Shown here in pieces: positions 1-8,374 of a stretch of DNA of 64,000 nucleotides. Source of the stretch: Kistimonas sp964291505 (GTDB lineage Bacteria; Pseudomonadota; Gammaproteobacteria; Pseudomonadales; Endozoicomonadaceae). The DNA is taken from contig OZ220216.1 in NCBI GenBank assembly GCA_964291505.2, positions 558,001 through 622,000 on the forward strand, written 5' to 3'. The position numbers and the translations under genes are program-made. Numbering within the stretch: the stretch's first letter is position 1; every line of letters starts with the position of its first letter. The notes below the pieces were generated by a model. The model did no database searches and was not told the origin of the DNA. It saw only the letters and a program-made list of their open reading frames with translations.

Positions 1-808
1 GATGCCACCCGGCACCGCCCTGGGACTCCGGGTCAATGGTAATGCGGATATATTTGGAATCTTCCGTCCCATGGGCGGTGGAGGCGATTGATCGTATGAA
101 ATCCACGGTATACATCAGTGAGACGCTGGCCCTGCGATCGCAGGCATCAACAAAGCCGCCGGTCCATCTCACCGGCGATGACAGGCTGCCTTCCAGCTGG
201 TTACCGACAAGGCAGGGCAAGTTGATCTGACGTAATTCGATATGAATGCTGCTTTCCGGTCGCCAGCCATTAGCTGTTACTTTGCGTTGTATCGGAGTGA
301 GTGCCTGTCGAATCCATTGTTGATGTAGCATCCATGTTTCAAGGGCGAGTTGCTGTGCAGAGGCGCTTGGGGCGCTAGCGGAAAAGACTTGCTTGTAGTG
401 GGCGGGCGCGTTGCCTGTTTTGCGAATCATAACGACATCGCCATACAGTCCGACCCCACCCAGTAGCGCGCTGATGGATTGTATGCTTTCCGGTGAACTC
501 TCCGTGCCATCAATGACTAACGAGTCTCCCTGTCGTAGGCGGTCTTCCAGTGCTGATAGCTGATAAGCCGATAGGGGTGTTTGTGCATTGAGATATGTGA
601 GCGTTGAGCCTTGGTGTTGCCGGGACGCCTGATGTTCTTTTTCGATGCCCTGAAGGTATTGACCATAAGCTGTCACAGCTCCCCAGGCTCCCATAGCACT
701 CGCGTGGTGAGGAGTGACCATGGTAAAGGCTAACGTCGTTAGAACGACAGCCAAGGCCATTGACAAACAGGGTATGGGTAGATGGCTAGGTTTTTTTGGA
801 TGACGCAT
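1..808 (-). CDS. Vibrio cholerae cytolysin-like pore-forming pro-toxin (N-terminal part, runs off window)
   Basis: This frame stays open from an ATG at 808 to the left edge (269 residues, C-terminus missing). Residues 1-38 form a secretion signal: a basic start, then a hydrophobic run ending in ASA. Residues 65-145 resemble the cytolysin pro-domain. Residues 185-269 match, from memory, the start of the Vibrio cholerae/V. vulnificus cytolysin core: a beta strand (SIHIELRQINLPC), a second Cys at 223, then ASVSLMYTVDFIRS, SKYIRITIDP and GGAGWH. In VCC the corresponding stretches are NISLIYRVNLERS, AKIVRISLDD and GAGIH. Cys199 and Cys223 would form the family disulfide. VCC-type toxins are secreted, cleaved by protease and assemble into heptameric beta-barrel pores in animal membranes. 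The pore stem and any lectin domains would lie outside the window. No strong Shine-Dalgarno is visible. Confidence 0.62.
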   Translation of the reverse strand, partial: MRHPKKPSHLPIPCLSMALAVVLTTLAFTMVTPHHASAMGAWGAVTAYGQYLQGIEKEHQASRQHQGSTLTYLNAQTPLSAYQLSALEDRLRQGDSLVIDGTESSPESIQSISALLGGVGLYGDVVMIRKTGNAPAHYKQVFSASAPSASAQQLALETWMLHQQWIRQALTPIQRKVTANGWRPESSIHIELRQINLPCLVGNQLEGSLSSPVRWTGGFVDACDRRASVSLMYTVDFIRSIASTAHGTEDSKYIRITIDPESQGGAGWH

Positions 809-827
809 CAATGCACAATGTTATTTC

Positions 828-885
828 AGCAATAAGTCTGCGTTGGTGCGAAGGAACATAGACGCAAATACACAATTCTGCATAA
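828..885 (-). promoter_or_regulatory. promoter-like element of the cytolysin gene, shared with the C2H2 gene
   Basis: On the minus strand this contains GTCTATGTTCCTTC followed by GCACCAACGCAGAC and TTATT, ending about 20 bases before the toxin ATG. Nearly the same order (GTCTAAGT, TTTTGCACCAACGCAAAC, TTATT) occurs upstream of the zinc-finger gene at 11029-11083. A weak -35/-10 pair (TTCGCA, 18-bp gap, TGAAAT) can be drawn across it. The similarity is visible; its regulatory role is inferred. Confidence 0.4.
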
Positions 886-1023
886 AAACGGCTAAATGAG
901 TGTTTTTATCAGTTATATGGTAAATCGTTGTCTGTGGATTGGTGTCAGGAAAGGCAAGGGAGCGACACCCGTTGCTCTGAGTGATGATGAAGCAATCCAT
1001 CACCACCCATGATGACATACATC

Positions 1024-2304
1024 TCAGTGTAAAAGGCTGGCTGCGAGCGTCAGCTGCTTTTCAAGCGCGCCTCGATTCTGTTCGACGACCTGTTTTCCGG
1101 CTTGTCCAGTTCGCTCGCTGAAAGCGTCATCAGCCAGCAATCTGTTCAGATTATCAGCCAGCGCTTGCTCGTTATCCGTGACCAGCAGGGCATGGGCCTG
1201 CTTCAGCTGGTCAGCGACATCAACAAAGTTAAACAGATGAGGGCCACAGAGCACCGGAAGCCCGACGGCAGCAGGTTCCAGCATGTTGTGGCCACCGACA
1301 GGCACCAGGCTGCCCCCAACAAAGCTGATGTCAGAGGCACTGAACAGCAGCATCATTTCGCCCATAGTGTCGCCTAGGATGACATCTGTCGATGATGTTA
1401 CGGCTTCATTGTTACTGCGACGGACCACTGATAGAGCCTGGTTGGTTATCAGGGTGTAGACATCGTCGAAACGTTCGGGATGACGGGGCACTAAAAGCAG
1501 CAACGTGTCTGTATGTTGTAGTCTAACCTTCTGAAACGCGGACAGTATCTGCTCTTCTTCGCCTTTATGGGTGCTGGCTGCAATTATGATTTTTGTGGTG
1601 GAAGTGCGTTGGCTCAGCCATTGTGCACGTAATGCCTTTGCCTGTTCAGCCAGTGTTGTGTCAATGGTCAGGTCATATTTGAGCGTGCCAGTCACCAGAG
1701 TCTGGCACCGGGGCTGCCCCAATTGGATGAATCGTTCGGCGTCATCAGCCCCTTGTGCGGCAATGAAACTGAGTTGCTGGAGCATTCGACGGGTCAGAGA
1801 ACCGAGTCGGGCATAGCCCTGTGCTGAACGTTGGGACAATCGGGCGTTGGTCAGCATAACCGGTATGTTGCGGCGGTGGCAGGCGGCAATGGTATTCGGC
1901 CAGAGTTCCGTTTCCATGATGATCAACAGGTCCGGTCTCACGCGATCCAGAAAACGGTTGATCGCTCCCGGTAAGTCATAGGGCGCATAGACATGGAAGA
2001 CGGTATCGCCATGGATCGCTTTGACCCGGTCAGAACCGGTTGGTGTCATGGTGGTAACGACTATCCTGTGCTCTGGATAGCGTGCTCTCAATGCCTTGAC
2101 CAATGGTGCGGCGGCAATGGTTTCTCCGACGGAAACGGAATGAACCCAAATGCTTGGCATGGCTGGCTGGGGTGCCTTGAAAAAACCAAACCGCTCATTC
2201 CAGCGCCGGGCATACGCGGGGGCTTTCCAGGCGCGGTATAGCAGGCGAAGGATGACCAGGGGGAGCAGAAGATAGTAAAAGAGTGTGTACAGTGTTCTTG
2301 ACAT
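1024..2304 (-). CDS. waaA: 3-deoxy-D-manno-octulosonic acid (Kdo) transferase WaaA
   Basis: This inner-membrane enzyme transfers Kdo from CMP-Kdo to the lipid A precursor, the first step of LPS core assembly. The 426-residue length is normal for the family. A hydrophobic N-terminal anchor (about residues 5-22, LYTLFYYLLLPLVILRLLY) is followed by the glycosyltransferase N-domain with IWVHSVSVGE (about 52-61), which holds the catalytic Glu of the family. The C-terminal nucleotide-sugar half carries LVPRHPERF and FVGGSLVPVGGHNMLEPA. It stands alone between the toxin and the ankyrin gene rather than beside hldE and msbA. The start is the ATG giving MSRTLYTLFYY. Some homologues add one Kdo and others two; the sequence does not decide this. 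Confidence 0.95.
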   Translation of the reverse strand: MSRTLYTLFYYLLLPLVILRLLYRAWKAPAYARRWNERFGFFKAPQPAMPSIWVHSVSVGETIAAAPLVKALRARYPEHRIVVTTMTPTGSDRVKAIHGDTVFHVYAPYDLPGAINRFLDRVRPDLLIIMETELWPNTIAACHRRNIPVMLTNARLSQRSAQGYARLGSLTRRMLQQLSFIAAQGADDAERFIQLGQPRCQTLVTGTLKYDLTIDTTLAEQAKALRAQWLSQRTSTTKIIIAASTHKGEEEQILSAFQKVRLQHTDTLLLLVPRHPERFDDVYTLITNQALSVVRRSNNEAVTSSTDVILGDTMGEMMLLFSASDISFVGGSLVPVGGHNMLEPAAVGLPVLCGPHLFNFVDVADQLKQAHALLVTDNEQALADNLNRLLADDAFSERTGQAGKQVVEQNRGALEKQLTLAASLLH

Positions 2305-2535
2305 TGCCGTAGATAACCATGACCCAATAGTCTGAAGGGCGGATTCTATCGCAATTCTGACAAAGCATCGCTGTTGGGATGGGAAAAGTGGCTGCAGCTC
2401 ATAGCCGCAATGTGGTGTTAGCGATGTATGAATTGAGTACAGGATATATAAAGGCTATTTTTTTGACTGATGTAGTAAGACCGTTTGCATTGATATTATG
2501 CGGGCTCCCATCGTGATTGCCTGTTATCCCAGGCA

Positions 2536-2567
2536 TAAAAAAGGGCAGCATGATTGGCTGCCCTTTT
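2536..2567 (-). terminator. rho-independent terminator of the ankyrin gene
   Basis: The arms AAGGGCAGC and GCTGCCCTT enclose a 7-base loop (ATGATTG). On the minus strand the hairpin is followed by a run of T. It lies 47 bases past the stop of the ankyrin gene and before the waaA leader. Confidence 0.8.
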
Positions 2568-2613
2568 GTCGGAAATAGTGATAAATCATCACTATGACAG
2601 TCAGGTTATATTG

Positions 2614-5325
2614 CTATTCCTCATCTGACGACGTTGAAGGCATTTCTGTTTCCGGTCGGGTTTCATCCGCCATTAAACGCATAGCGACGGTGCTCTCGTT
2701 GCCCCCTGTTTTCTCAAGGTTGGACGAAGAAGCGCCCTCTTCTGTCCGTGGAGCTTCTTCTATAACGTCGTACTCGTTTTCGTCGATATGCCTGAGTAGA
2801 GGATTGAGTCCCGGATTCTTTATGGTTTTACCGTGCGCTACAAGCGGAGCCATCAGCTGAAAACCAGCTAAATAAAGTGAGCTATCGACGTGAACGGCAG
2901 TTCTGAAAAGGCTATCACCCAGTTCAGTCATGCTCATCACATCTTCTTCGCCCATCGGCTCAGTCTCTGTAGCCATCGCGGCCACTGAGGTCTGGGCGGA
3001 AGCGCTTTCTGCTTGTAAGGCTTTTAATGCGTCATCGGTGCGGGTCAAGCGGCTTTGTGCTTGTTCAAGTTCTGCTCGGCGGGCGGCTTCAGACTCAGAT
3101 TGCTTTCTCAGTTGCTCCATTAACTGTTTTGTCTGAGCCTCCATTGCCGTTAGTTTTTCTTTAAGTGCGGCTTTTTCGCCGTTAAATGGCTGTTCTTGTT
3201 CCTGTGCGGTTTGAACCCCCGTGGATGCTGCGGTTGTTTGATCAGTGCTGGTTTCAGTTGTCGCGGTTGCAAACTGTTTGGGGCTGACAACGGCAGGTTT
3301 CTTTGGCACTGCTGGAGGCAGCCTTTTGATGCTGATCTGGGTGTGCTGCTCTGTCACGGTGACAAGCTTCTCTTCTTGGGCTCTTTCCGCTTCTACCGAC
3401 GGAGCAGTCGCTGGCTCATGGGCTTGGATAATCTCCAAAGCTGTATCCCTTAACGTCATTAAGGAATTTAATAATGCCTGGTCGCGCTCTGCAGACGGGA
3501 TGGCTGACAATTCAGTAATGTATTCCTCAATGCCTGAGGCCATGAGACTGTTGGCCACATCAAGGGTCACTACCTTCACATCGGACATTGCCTTCACTGC
3601 TACCGGGTTTCGGGCTGATATGGCATGACAAATGGGAAGCTGGTCAGCTGAATTGGTTGCATTGATATCTGCTCCATGCGCAATCAGGTCGAGGATAATG
3701 TCCGTTGACTCTTTCTGGTCTGTTACGCAGTGTATGCATGCGGAGTGCAGTACTGTATTGCCCTTCTTGTCTTTGAGATTGAGGTTTGCGCCATGATTTC
3801 TTAATAGCTCTGCAATCTCTAGCCATTGTTTTTGGAGCTGCCCTTTAGCTGTGCTGGCTTTAATTACGGCCACTTGTAATGGCAGTCTGTCTTGGGCGGA
3901 TGTGTTTGGATTTGCTTGAAATTGGGTTAACAGTTTTCTGACCGTTTCAACATTACCCTCAAACACATTCTGGGTTAAAGCGGTATGTCGGTTACGATAT
4001 CTTTCGTCAATCGTGGCGCCTTTTTGCAGCAGATGACCAACGATGTCGAAATGATTACCCGCTAAGGCCAGTCGGATCGGAGTCTGCTCGTCTCTGGATT
4101 GCAAACTGTGATTGGAGCCCATATCAATTAATCTGTTAGCTAACGCTTTCCTGCTCTCAATACAGGTTGCATCAGTATCATTTAGCAACGCTTTGAGTGT
4201 ATAGATTAGAGGTGATTCTAAAGATTTGGAGTAAAGTGTGACATTAGCGCCACGATCCAATATGTCGTTCGCCAGCCGAATAGCCTTTTGAGCAATTTCG
4301 AGGGATGTTTCGTTTTCACTCAGTTCACAAACTCTCATCAAGACAGTTTGGTTTTTGACATTGCGTTCATCAATGTCATCGTCTTTGGTATGTCTCCAAA
4401 GCAGTTCAACCATGTCCGGATCACCCTGATCAAATGCGAAGTGAATGAGTGCCTGCTCACCACCATCGTAACGATGGACGGTCATTCGCACACCTTTTTC
4501 CAGAAGTGCGCCAGCGACCTTGTTCTGATTGTTGAGGACGCTGAGGTAAAGCGGTGACTCACCCTTTTGGTTCTTTGTATTGGGTGTGGCGCCCTGTTCA
4601 ATAAGTAGCATGGCTTTTTTGGACTCACCGGACTGGATCATGCGGGTTAATGGTGTCTGGCCGTCTTTTCCTTGATGATCCATTGAAATGTGATGAACTT
4701 CGATCAGGGGCAGGAGCAGGTTGGTTAAATCACCCTGTTCGGCAACGTGAGTTTCGCGAGACAGGATGAAATCCAGGGCATTTTCATCATTGTGGTTGGG
4801 AGTGACGGCATCAAAACCTGACTCAAGCAGCGCATCAATAAGGCGTCTCAGGGTGAGTGCGTCCTCAAAGTCCGTCTGCTGAGTATATTGTTGGATGAGT
4901 TTTAATAGTACGGTTTCTCCCTGACCATTCCGGACAGTTTTAGGATTGATGTCAGAGAGGCCTGCTTGTAGCGTGGGCAATGAATGTTCAATTTGCCGTG
5001 ATTGCAGATTAATACCTTGCTCTTTTGCCATTGAGACTAGCTGGCGACAAAGCCAGTTAACAGCGTAGTCTCCGTTGATATGTGACGGGATACTGAGTAC
5101 CCCGGAGATCATCGATGAAGTGATGGCTGGCAATGACTGACTTCTTGTAGCCAACGATTGAGTGCTGACGGAGGGTTGATCTTCTTGGTCAAGATGGCTG
5201 GTAATATTTTGTAGAGATGTTGTTTTGCGTAAACCGTCAGATGAAAGACTTTTTTCGTCAAAGAATTTTGATAGTTCCCGAGGCGATAAATCAATATAGG
5301 ATTTCGATAAAATAGATGATGCCAT
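2614..5325 (-). CDS. large ankyrin-repeat protein with C-terminal coiled coil, possible host-directed effector
   Basis: This is a 903-residue protein without a signal peptide or membrane segment. A Ser/Thr-rich N-terminus (1-75) precedes ankyrin-type repeats over about residues 130-600, for example DGQTPLTRMIQSGESKKAML..IEQGA, KGESPLYLSVLNNQNKVAGAL, DEQTPIRLALAGNHFDIVGHL and KGNTVLHSAC. After about 650 comes a linker rich in Pro, Thr and Gln, then a charged heptad-like helix at about 690-755 (KEKLTAMEAQTKQLMEQLRK) and an acidic tail ending TSSDEE. Ankyrin arrays bind proteins and are common among secreted effectors of animal-associated bacteria, but no secretion signal can be recognised. The start ATG has GGAG 11 bases upstream. 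The partner and activity are unknown. A motif like that of the toxin promoter (CACCAAC) lies about 50 bases upstream of the start. Confidence 0.85.
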   Translation of the reverse strand: MASSILSKSYIDLSPRELSKFFDEKSLSSDGLRKTTSLQNITSHLDQEDQPSVSTQSLATRSQSLPAITSSMISGVLSIPSHINGDYAVNWLCRQLVSMAKEQGINLQSRQIEHSLPTLQAGLSDINPKTVRNGQGETVLLKLIQQYTQQTDFEDALTLRRLIDALLESGFDAVTPNHNDENALDFILSRETHVAEQGDLTNLLLPLIEVHHISMDHQGKDGQTPLTRMIQSGESKKAMLLIEQGATPNTKNQKGESPLYLSVLNNQNKVAGALLEKGVRMTVHRYDGGEQALIHFAFDQGDPDMVELLWRHTKDDDIDERNVKNQTVLMRVCELSENETSLEIAQKAIRLANDILDRGANVTLYSKSLESPLIYTLKALLNDTDATCIESRKALANRLIDMGSNHSLQSRDEQTPIRLALAGNHFDIVGHLLQKGATIDERYRNRHTALTQNVFEGNVETVRKLLTQFQANPNTSAQDRLPLQVAVIKASTAKGQLQKQWLEIAELLRNHGANLNLKDKKGNTVLHSACIHCVTDQKESTDIILDLIAHGADINATNSADQLPICHAISARNPVAVKAMSDVKVVTLDVANSLMASGIEEYITELSAIPSAERDQALLNSLMTLRDTALEIIQAHEPATAPSVEAERAQEEKLVTVTEQHTQISIKRLPPAVPKKPAVVSPKQFATATTETSTDQTTAASTGVQTAQEQEQPFNGEKAALKEKLTAMEAQTKQLMEQLRKQSESEAARRAELEQAQSRLTRTDDALKALQAESASAQTSVAAMATETEPMGEEDVMSMTELGDSLFRTAVHVDSSLYLAGFQLMAPLVAHGKTIKNPGLNPLLRHIDENEYDVIEEAPRTEEGASSSNLEKTGGNESTVAMRLMADETRPETEMPSTSSDEE

Positions 5326-5364
5326 TGTTGAATTGCTCCATTATGAATGTAATGGAAATATCTG

Positions 5365-5381
5365 CTTTTGATGTTGGTGTT
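5365..5381. repeat. 17-bp direct repeat, copy 1
   Basis: CTTTTGATGTTGGTGTT is identical to the sequence at 5842-5858. This copy lies 40 bases upstream of the ankyrin start. The two copies bracket the IS66 scrap at 5393-5509 and an AT-rich stretch. Confidence 0.85.
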
Positions 5382-5392
5382 GGTTCTACGTC

Positions 5393-5509
5393 CGCCTCAA
5401 AGAGAGGATCAGCATTCTTGAGGAGGAAATACATCGTCTGAAAGGGCTTAATGGTAAACCCGACATAAAGCCCAACACTCCGCCGAAGGATTCCGGTTCA
5501 GCAGGCTAG
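5393..5509 (+). pseudogene. IS66-type transposase N-terminal fragment
   Basis: A 38-codon remnant reads RLKERISILEEEIHRLKGL, then NGKPDIKPNTPPKDSGSAG, then a stop. This leucine-zipper-like stretch followed by KPDIKPNTPPKDSG is typical of the N-terminal region of IS66-family TnpC transposases. There is no start codon in frame, and no catalytic domain, partner orfs or inverted repeats nearby. It is a dead scrap lying in the ankyrin upstream region, in the opposite direction. Confidence 0.55.
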
Positions 5510-6000
5510 AGGATATTTCCTGATAAATTAACGTTCATTGTTAAATAATGAGGTTGAATACGTTCTTACCATTTTAAAAGGTAAGGTTTGTAGTGATTTG
5601 GTGTTGTTTTTGTGGGCAAGGTTCACTGTCTAATGTATAGGTTGCCTTTCTTTTGTTGTTAATTAATGGGTAATGTTACTGATATTAATGCTTCAGATTT
5701 TATGTGTGATGATTATTAATGGTTTTTCTGCCTGTGGTGGAAAGTGATTTTTGATGTGTTGGCCTTCATTTATTGACTGTTTAGTGTTTTTTTAGATGTT
5801 TTAATTAATGTTTGTGCTTTCTTAGGTAAGGTGTGTTTACACTTTTGATGTTGGTGTTTTCTATCTAACGTAATGTTTTTCTCATAACCTAGTATCAAAA
5901 CTGTAGAAAGTGATGAGTGGGGGGGATGCTGTTAAATGTGTCATCTATCATATCTGTATTTTCCGTTTAGCTGTGTTGCAGGTCGAATGCGCTCCCGTCC
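5510..6000. other. AT-rich intergenic stretch with no recognisable gene
   Basis: About 490 bases, strongly AT-rich and full of T runs, without a convincing frame on either strand. It contains a small dyad (TTACC, 9 bases, GGTAA) near 5565-5583 and the second copy of the 17-bp direct repeat. Its composition differs sharply from the flanking genes, as in decayed or acquired DNA. Confidence 0.6.
5842..5858. repeat. 17-bp direct repeat, copy 2
   Basis: Identical to 5365-5381 (CTTTTGATGTTGGTGTT). Similarity fades on both sides, although TTCTA and ACGT follow both copies with different spacing. Confidence 0.85.
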
Positions 6001-6321
6001 AGAGACAATAGTTATAAGCATGTATTCATCAAATAGTGGCAGGGTGAGGCGAACTAAAGAATGAGGGCAATGATTTTTCTGTCGCTTGGAACGTGGCAGC
6101 TGAGGTGTTAGCGAGTATAACCTGCTGTTCCATCTCATGTGACACGTCAATAGACCCGTGGAAGAGACAATAGTTATAAGCATGTATTCATCAAATAGTG
6201 GCAGGGTGAGGCGAACTAAAGAATGAGGGCAATGATTTTTCTGTCGCTTGGAACGTGGCAGCTGAGGTGTTAGCGAGTATAACCTGCTGTTCCATCTCAT
6301 GTGACACGTCAATAGACCCGT
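6001..6321. repeat. 162-bp tandem duplication upstream of the FAD oxidoreductase
   Basis: Two head-to-tail copies with a 162-base period: 6001-6162 and 6163-6321. Each starts AGAGACAATAGTTATAAG and ends TCAATAGACCCGT. The copies look identical by eye, which points to a recent duplication. The second copy ends 42 bases before the oxidoreductase start, so the repeat may include its promoter or leader. A 146-codon minus-strand frame across it only reflects the duplicated DNA. Confidence 0.92.
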
Positions 6322-6363
6322 ACTGGCGGGAAGGCTTATACTCCCCCGAACTAACCTGAATTG

Positions 6364-7578
6364 ATGAGTATCATGTCCCACGTCATCGACACTGATGTAA
6401 CCATTATCGGTGGCGGAATTGCTGGTTTATGGCTGTTCCGGCGCCTCAACGATATGGGCTACAAGGCCCTGCTTCTCGAAAATGCCACGCTCGGTGGTGG
6501 TCAGAGTATCAAGTCCCAGGGGATTATCCACGGCGGTATCAAGTATGCGCTGTCCGGTAACCTGACTCAGGCGTCTGAGTGTATCGCCGGAATGCCGGCC
6601 CGCTGGCGCGCCTGCCTGGACGGTGAAGGCGAAATTGATCTTTCCCGTGTGCGTATCCTGTCAGATCACCAGTATATGTGGACCCCGGGTGGTCTCGGTT
6701 CGAGAATGGCCACGTTCTTTGCCAGCAAGGCATTGCGTGGTCGGGTGGACCCGGTCAAGCGTGATGAAGTTCCCAGAGTTTTTCAGGATCCCGGCTTCAA
6801 GGGCAAGCTCTACAAACTCAATGAAAGCGTGCTGGATATTGAGACAGTGGTGAGCGAGTTGATCGCCGGTCTTGAGGATCGCACGCTGAAGGTGGATTGG
6901 GATAAGGATAGTGTGATCCGCTTTGGTGAGAATGGAGACATTACTTCTATTGAATGTACTGCCGAGGGTGAAACCTACGAAATCCATGCCCGTCGTTTTG
7001 TCCTGACGGCCGGCGAAGGTACCGGCGATATCCTCCAGCGCTGGGGGGTAAAATCACCCGAAATGCAGTTACGTCCGCTGCACATGGTCATGTTGAAGCA
7101 CAAGCATCCCTATCCTCTGTACGCCCACTGTATCAGCACCGATATCGTGCCGCGCCTGACCGTTACCAGCCATCCCACCGATGATGACCAGTGGGTCTGG
7201 TACATGGGCGGTGATATTGCAGAGTCCGGCGTTAAGCGTGACAGTGATGAGCAGATTGCCCGGGCTAAAAAAGAAGTAGAAAAACTGTTGCCGTGGGTCG
7301 ATTTCTCCGATGCGCAATGGGCGACACTCCGGGTTAACCGGGCGGAACCCAAACAGAGCAAACTGTTGAGACCGGATGCCGCTTACTGCAAGGCGGTGGG
7401 TAATGGTTTGATTACCTGGCCCACCAAGCTGGCGCTGGCGCCGAACCTCAGTGACGAAGTGGTACGCGAACTCCAGGGTGCAGGTATTGAACCCACAGGT
7501 AACGAGGCATTTGGTTTGCCTGACGCTCTGCCACGCCCTGCGGTGACCGGCCCCTTCTGGAGTGATTATTTTGATTGA
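6364..7578 (+). CDS. FAD-dependent oxidoreductase (DAO/glycine-oxidase fold)
   Basis: About 404 residues. The N-terminus carries a Rossmann dinucleotide-binding motif (VTIIGGGIAGLWLFRRL) followed by a strand ending in an acidic residue (ALLLEN) and the GGGQSIKSQGIIHGG loop, features of FAD enzymes of the D-amino-acid-oxidase superfamily. The second FAD contact FVLTAGEGTG lies near residue 215. Such enzymes oxidise amine or hydroxy-acid substrates; the substrate here cannot be read. It heads a tight three-gene run: the aldo/keto reductase start overlaps its end by 17 bases. The ATG at 6364 is chosen; 6373 (MSHVID) is equally possible and neither has a clear Shine-Dalgarno. Confidence 0.82.
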   Translation: MSIMSHVIDTDVTIIGGGIAGLWLFRRLNDMGYKALLLENATLGGGQSIKSQGIIHGGIKYALSGNLTQASECIAGMPARWRACLDGEGEIDLSRVRILSDHQYMWTPGGLGSRMATFFASKALRGRVDPVKRDEVPRVFQDPGFKGKLYKLNESVLDIETVVSELIAGLEDRTLKVDWDKDSVIRFGENGDITSIECTAEGETYEIHARRFVLTAGEGTGDILQRWGVKSPEMQLRPLHMVMLKHKHPYPLYAHCISTDIVPRLTVTSHPTDDDQWVWYMGGDIAESGVKRDSDEQIARAKKEVEKLLPWVDFSDAQWATLRVNRAEPKQSKLLRPDAAYCKAVGNGLITWPTKLALAPNLSDEVVRELQGAGIEPTGNEAFGLPDALPRPAVTGPFWSDYFD

Positions 7579-8374
7579 ACACCTGAGAAAGCCGGTGGCC
7601 GACACCGGTGTGTCAATTTCACCGGTGGGTTTCGGCACGGTGAAATTGGGGCGTGATCAACAGGTCAAATACCCCGAAGCGTTCAGGATTCCCGATGACA
7701 GGGAAGCGATCAATCTGCTGGCATTGGCCCGCGAGCTTGGTATTAACCTGCTGGATACCGCACCAGCCTACGGCTCGAGCGAGGAGCGTCTGGGACGGTT
7801 GATTGACGGTGAGCGTCAGTCATGGGTGATCTGCACCAAAGTGGGTGAGGAGTTCGAAAACGGTGAATCCCGTTTCGATTTCACGCCAGAACATATCCGT
7901 TTCAGTGTTGAGCGGAGTCTGAAACGGCTGGGTACCGATTACCTGGATATGGTGCTGGTCCACTCCAGTGGCGAAGATGTGGATATTCTTCGTCGTTATG
8001 GTTGTCTTGATGTATTGGCTGAGCTAAAGCGTGAAGGCCTTGTGCTGGCTTCTGGCATGTCAACGAAAACCGTTGAAGGCGGGATTCTTGCCCTGGAGCA
8101 ATCCGACTGCGCCATGGTCACCTGGAATCTCAATGAACAGGGCGAACGCGCTGTGCTGGATTATGCCCGGGATCATGGCAAAGCGATCCTGGTGAAGAAA
8201 GCTCTCGCCAGTGGGCATCTCTGCATGAATGGTGAGGATCCGGTGCAGACCTGTATGGATTTTGTCTTTTCTCATCCCGGTGTGTCAGCAGCCGTATTGG
8301 GCACGATCAATCCTGACCACCTTCGACATAATGTTAAAGCCGTGATGCAGGCGGTGGAGAAACAGGCTGCATGA
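7562..8374 (+). CDS. aldo/keto reductase
   Basis: A 270-residue NAD(P)H-dependent reductase of the TIM-barrel AKR family. Visible marks are the N-terminal strand VSISPVGFGTVKLG, the catalytic Asp and Tyr segment INLLDTAPAYGSSEERLG (about residues 60-77), the catalytic Lys in VICTKVGEE (about 93), and the HSSG of the fourth strand. The last part (FSHPGVSAAVLGTINPDHL) resembles the usual cofactor loop. The GTG at 7562 overlaps the previous gene by 17 bases; TTG at 7571 is an alternative. Together with the FAD enzyme it suggests successive redox steps on one metabolite, but the substrate is unknown. Confidence 0.85.
   Translation: MIILIEHLRKPVADTGVSISPVGFGTVKLGRDQQVKYPEAFRIPDDREAINLLALARELGINLLDTAPAYGSSEERLGRLIDGERQSWVICTKVGEEFENGESRFDFTPEHIRFSVERSLKRLGTDYLDMVLVHSSGEDVDILRRYGCLDVLAELKREGLVLASGMSTKTVEGGILALEQSDCAMVTWNLNEQGERAVLDYARDHGKAILVKKALASGHLCMNGEDPVQTCMDFVFSHPGVSAAVLGTINPDHLRHNVKAVMQAVEKQAA

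Noticed and set aside
821..1018. 65-residue minus-strand frame between the toxin and waaA
   Set aside because: It overlaps the promoter-like block and shows no ribosome site or family features.
5941..6381. 146-residue minus-strand frame with an internally repeated sequence
   Set aside because: The repeat in the protein only mirrors the 162-bp tandem DNA duplication; there is no family likeness or ribosome site.
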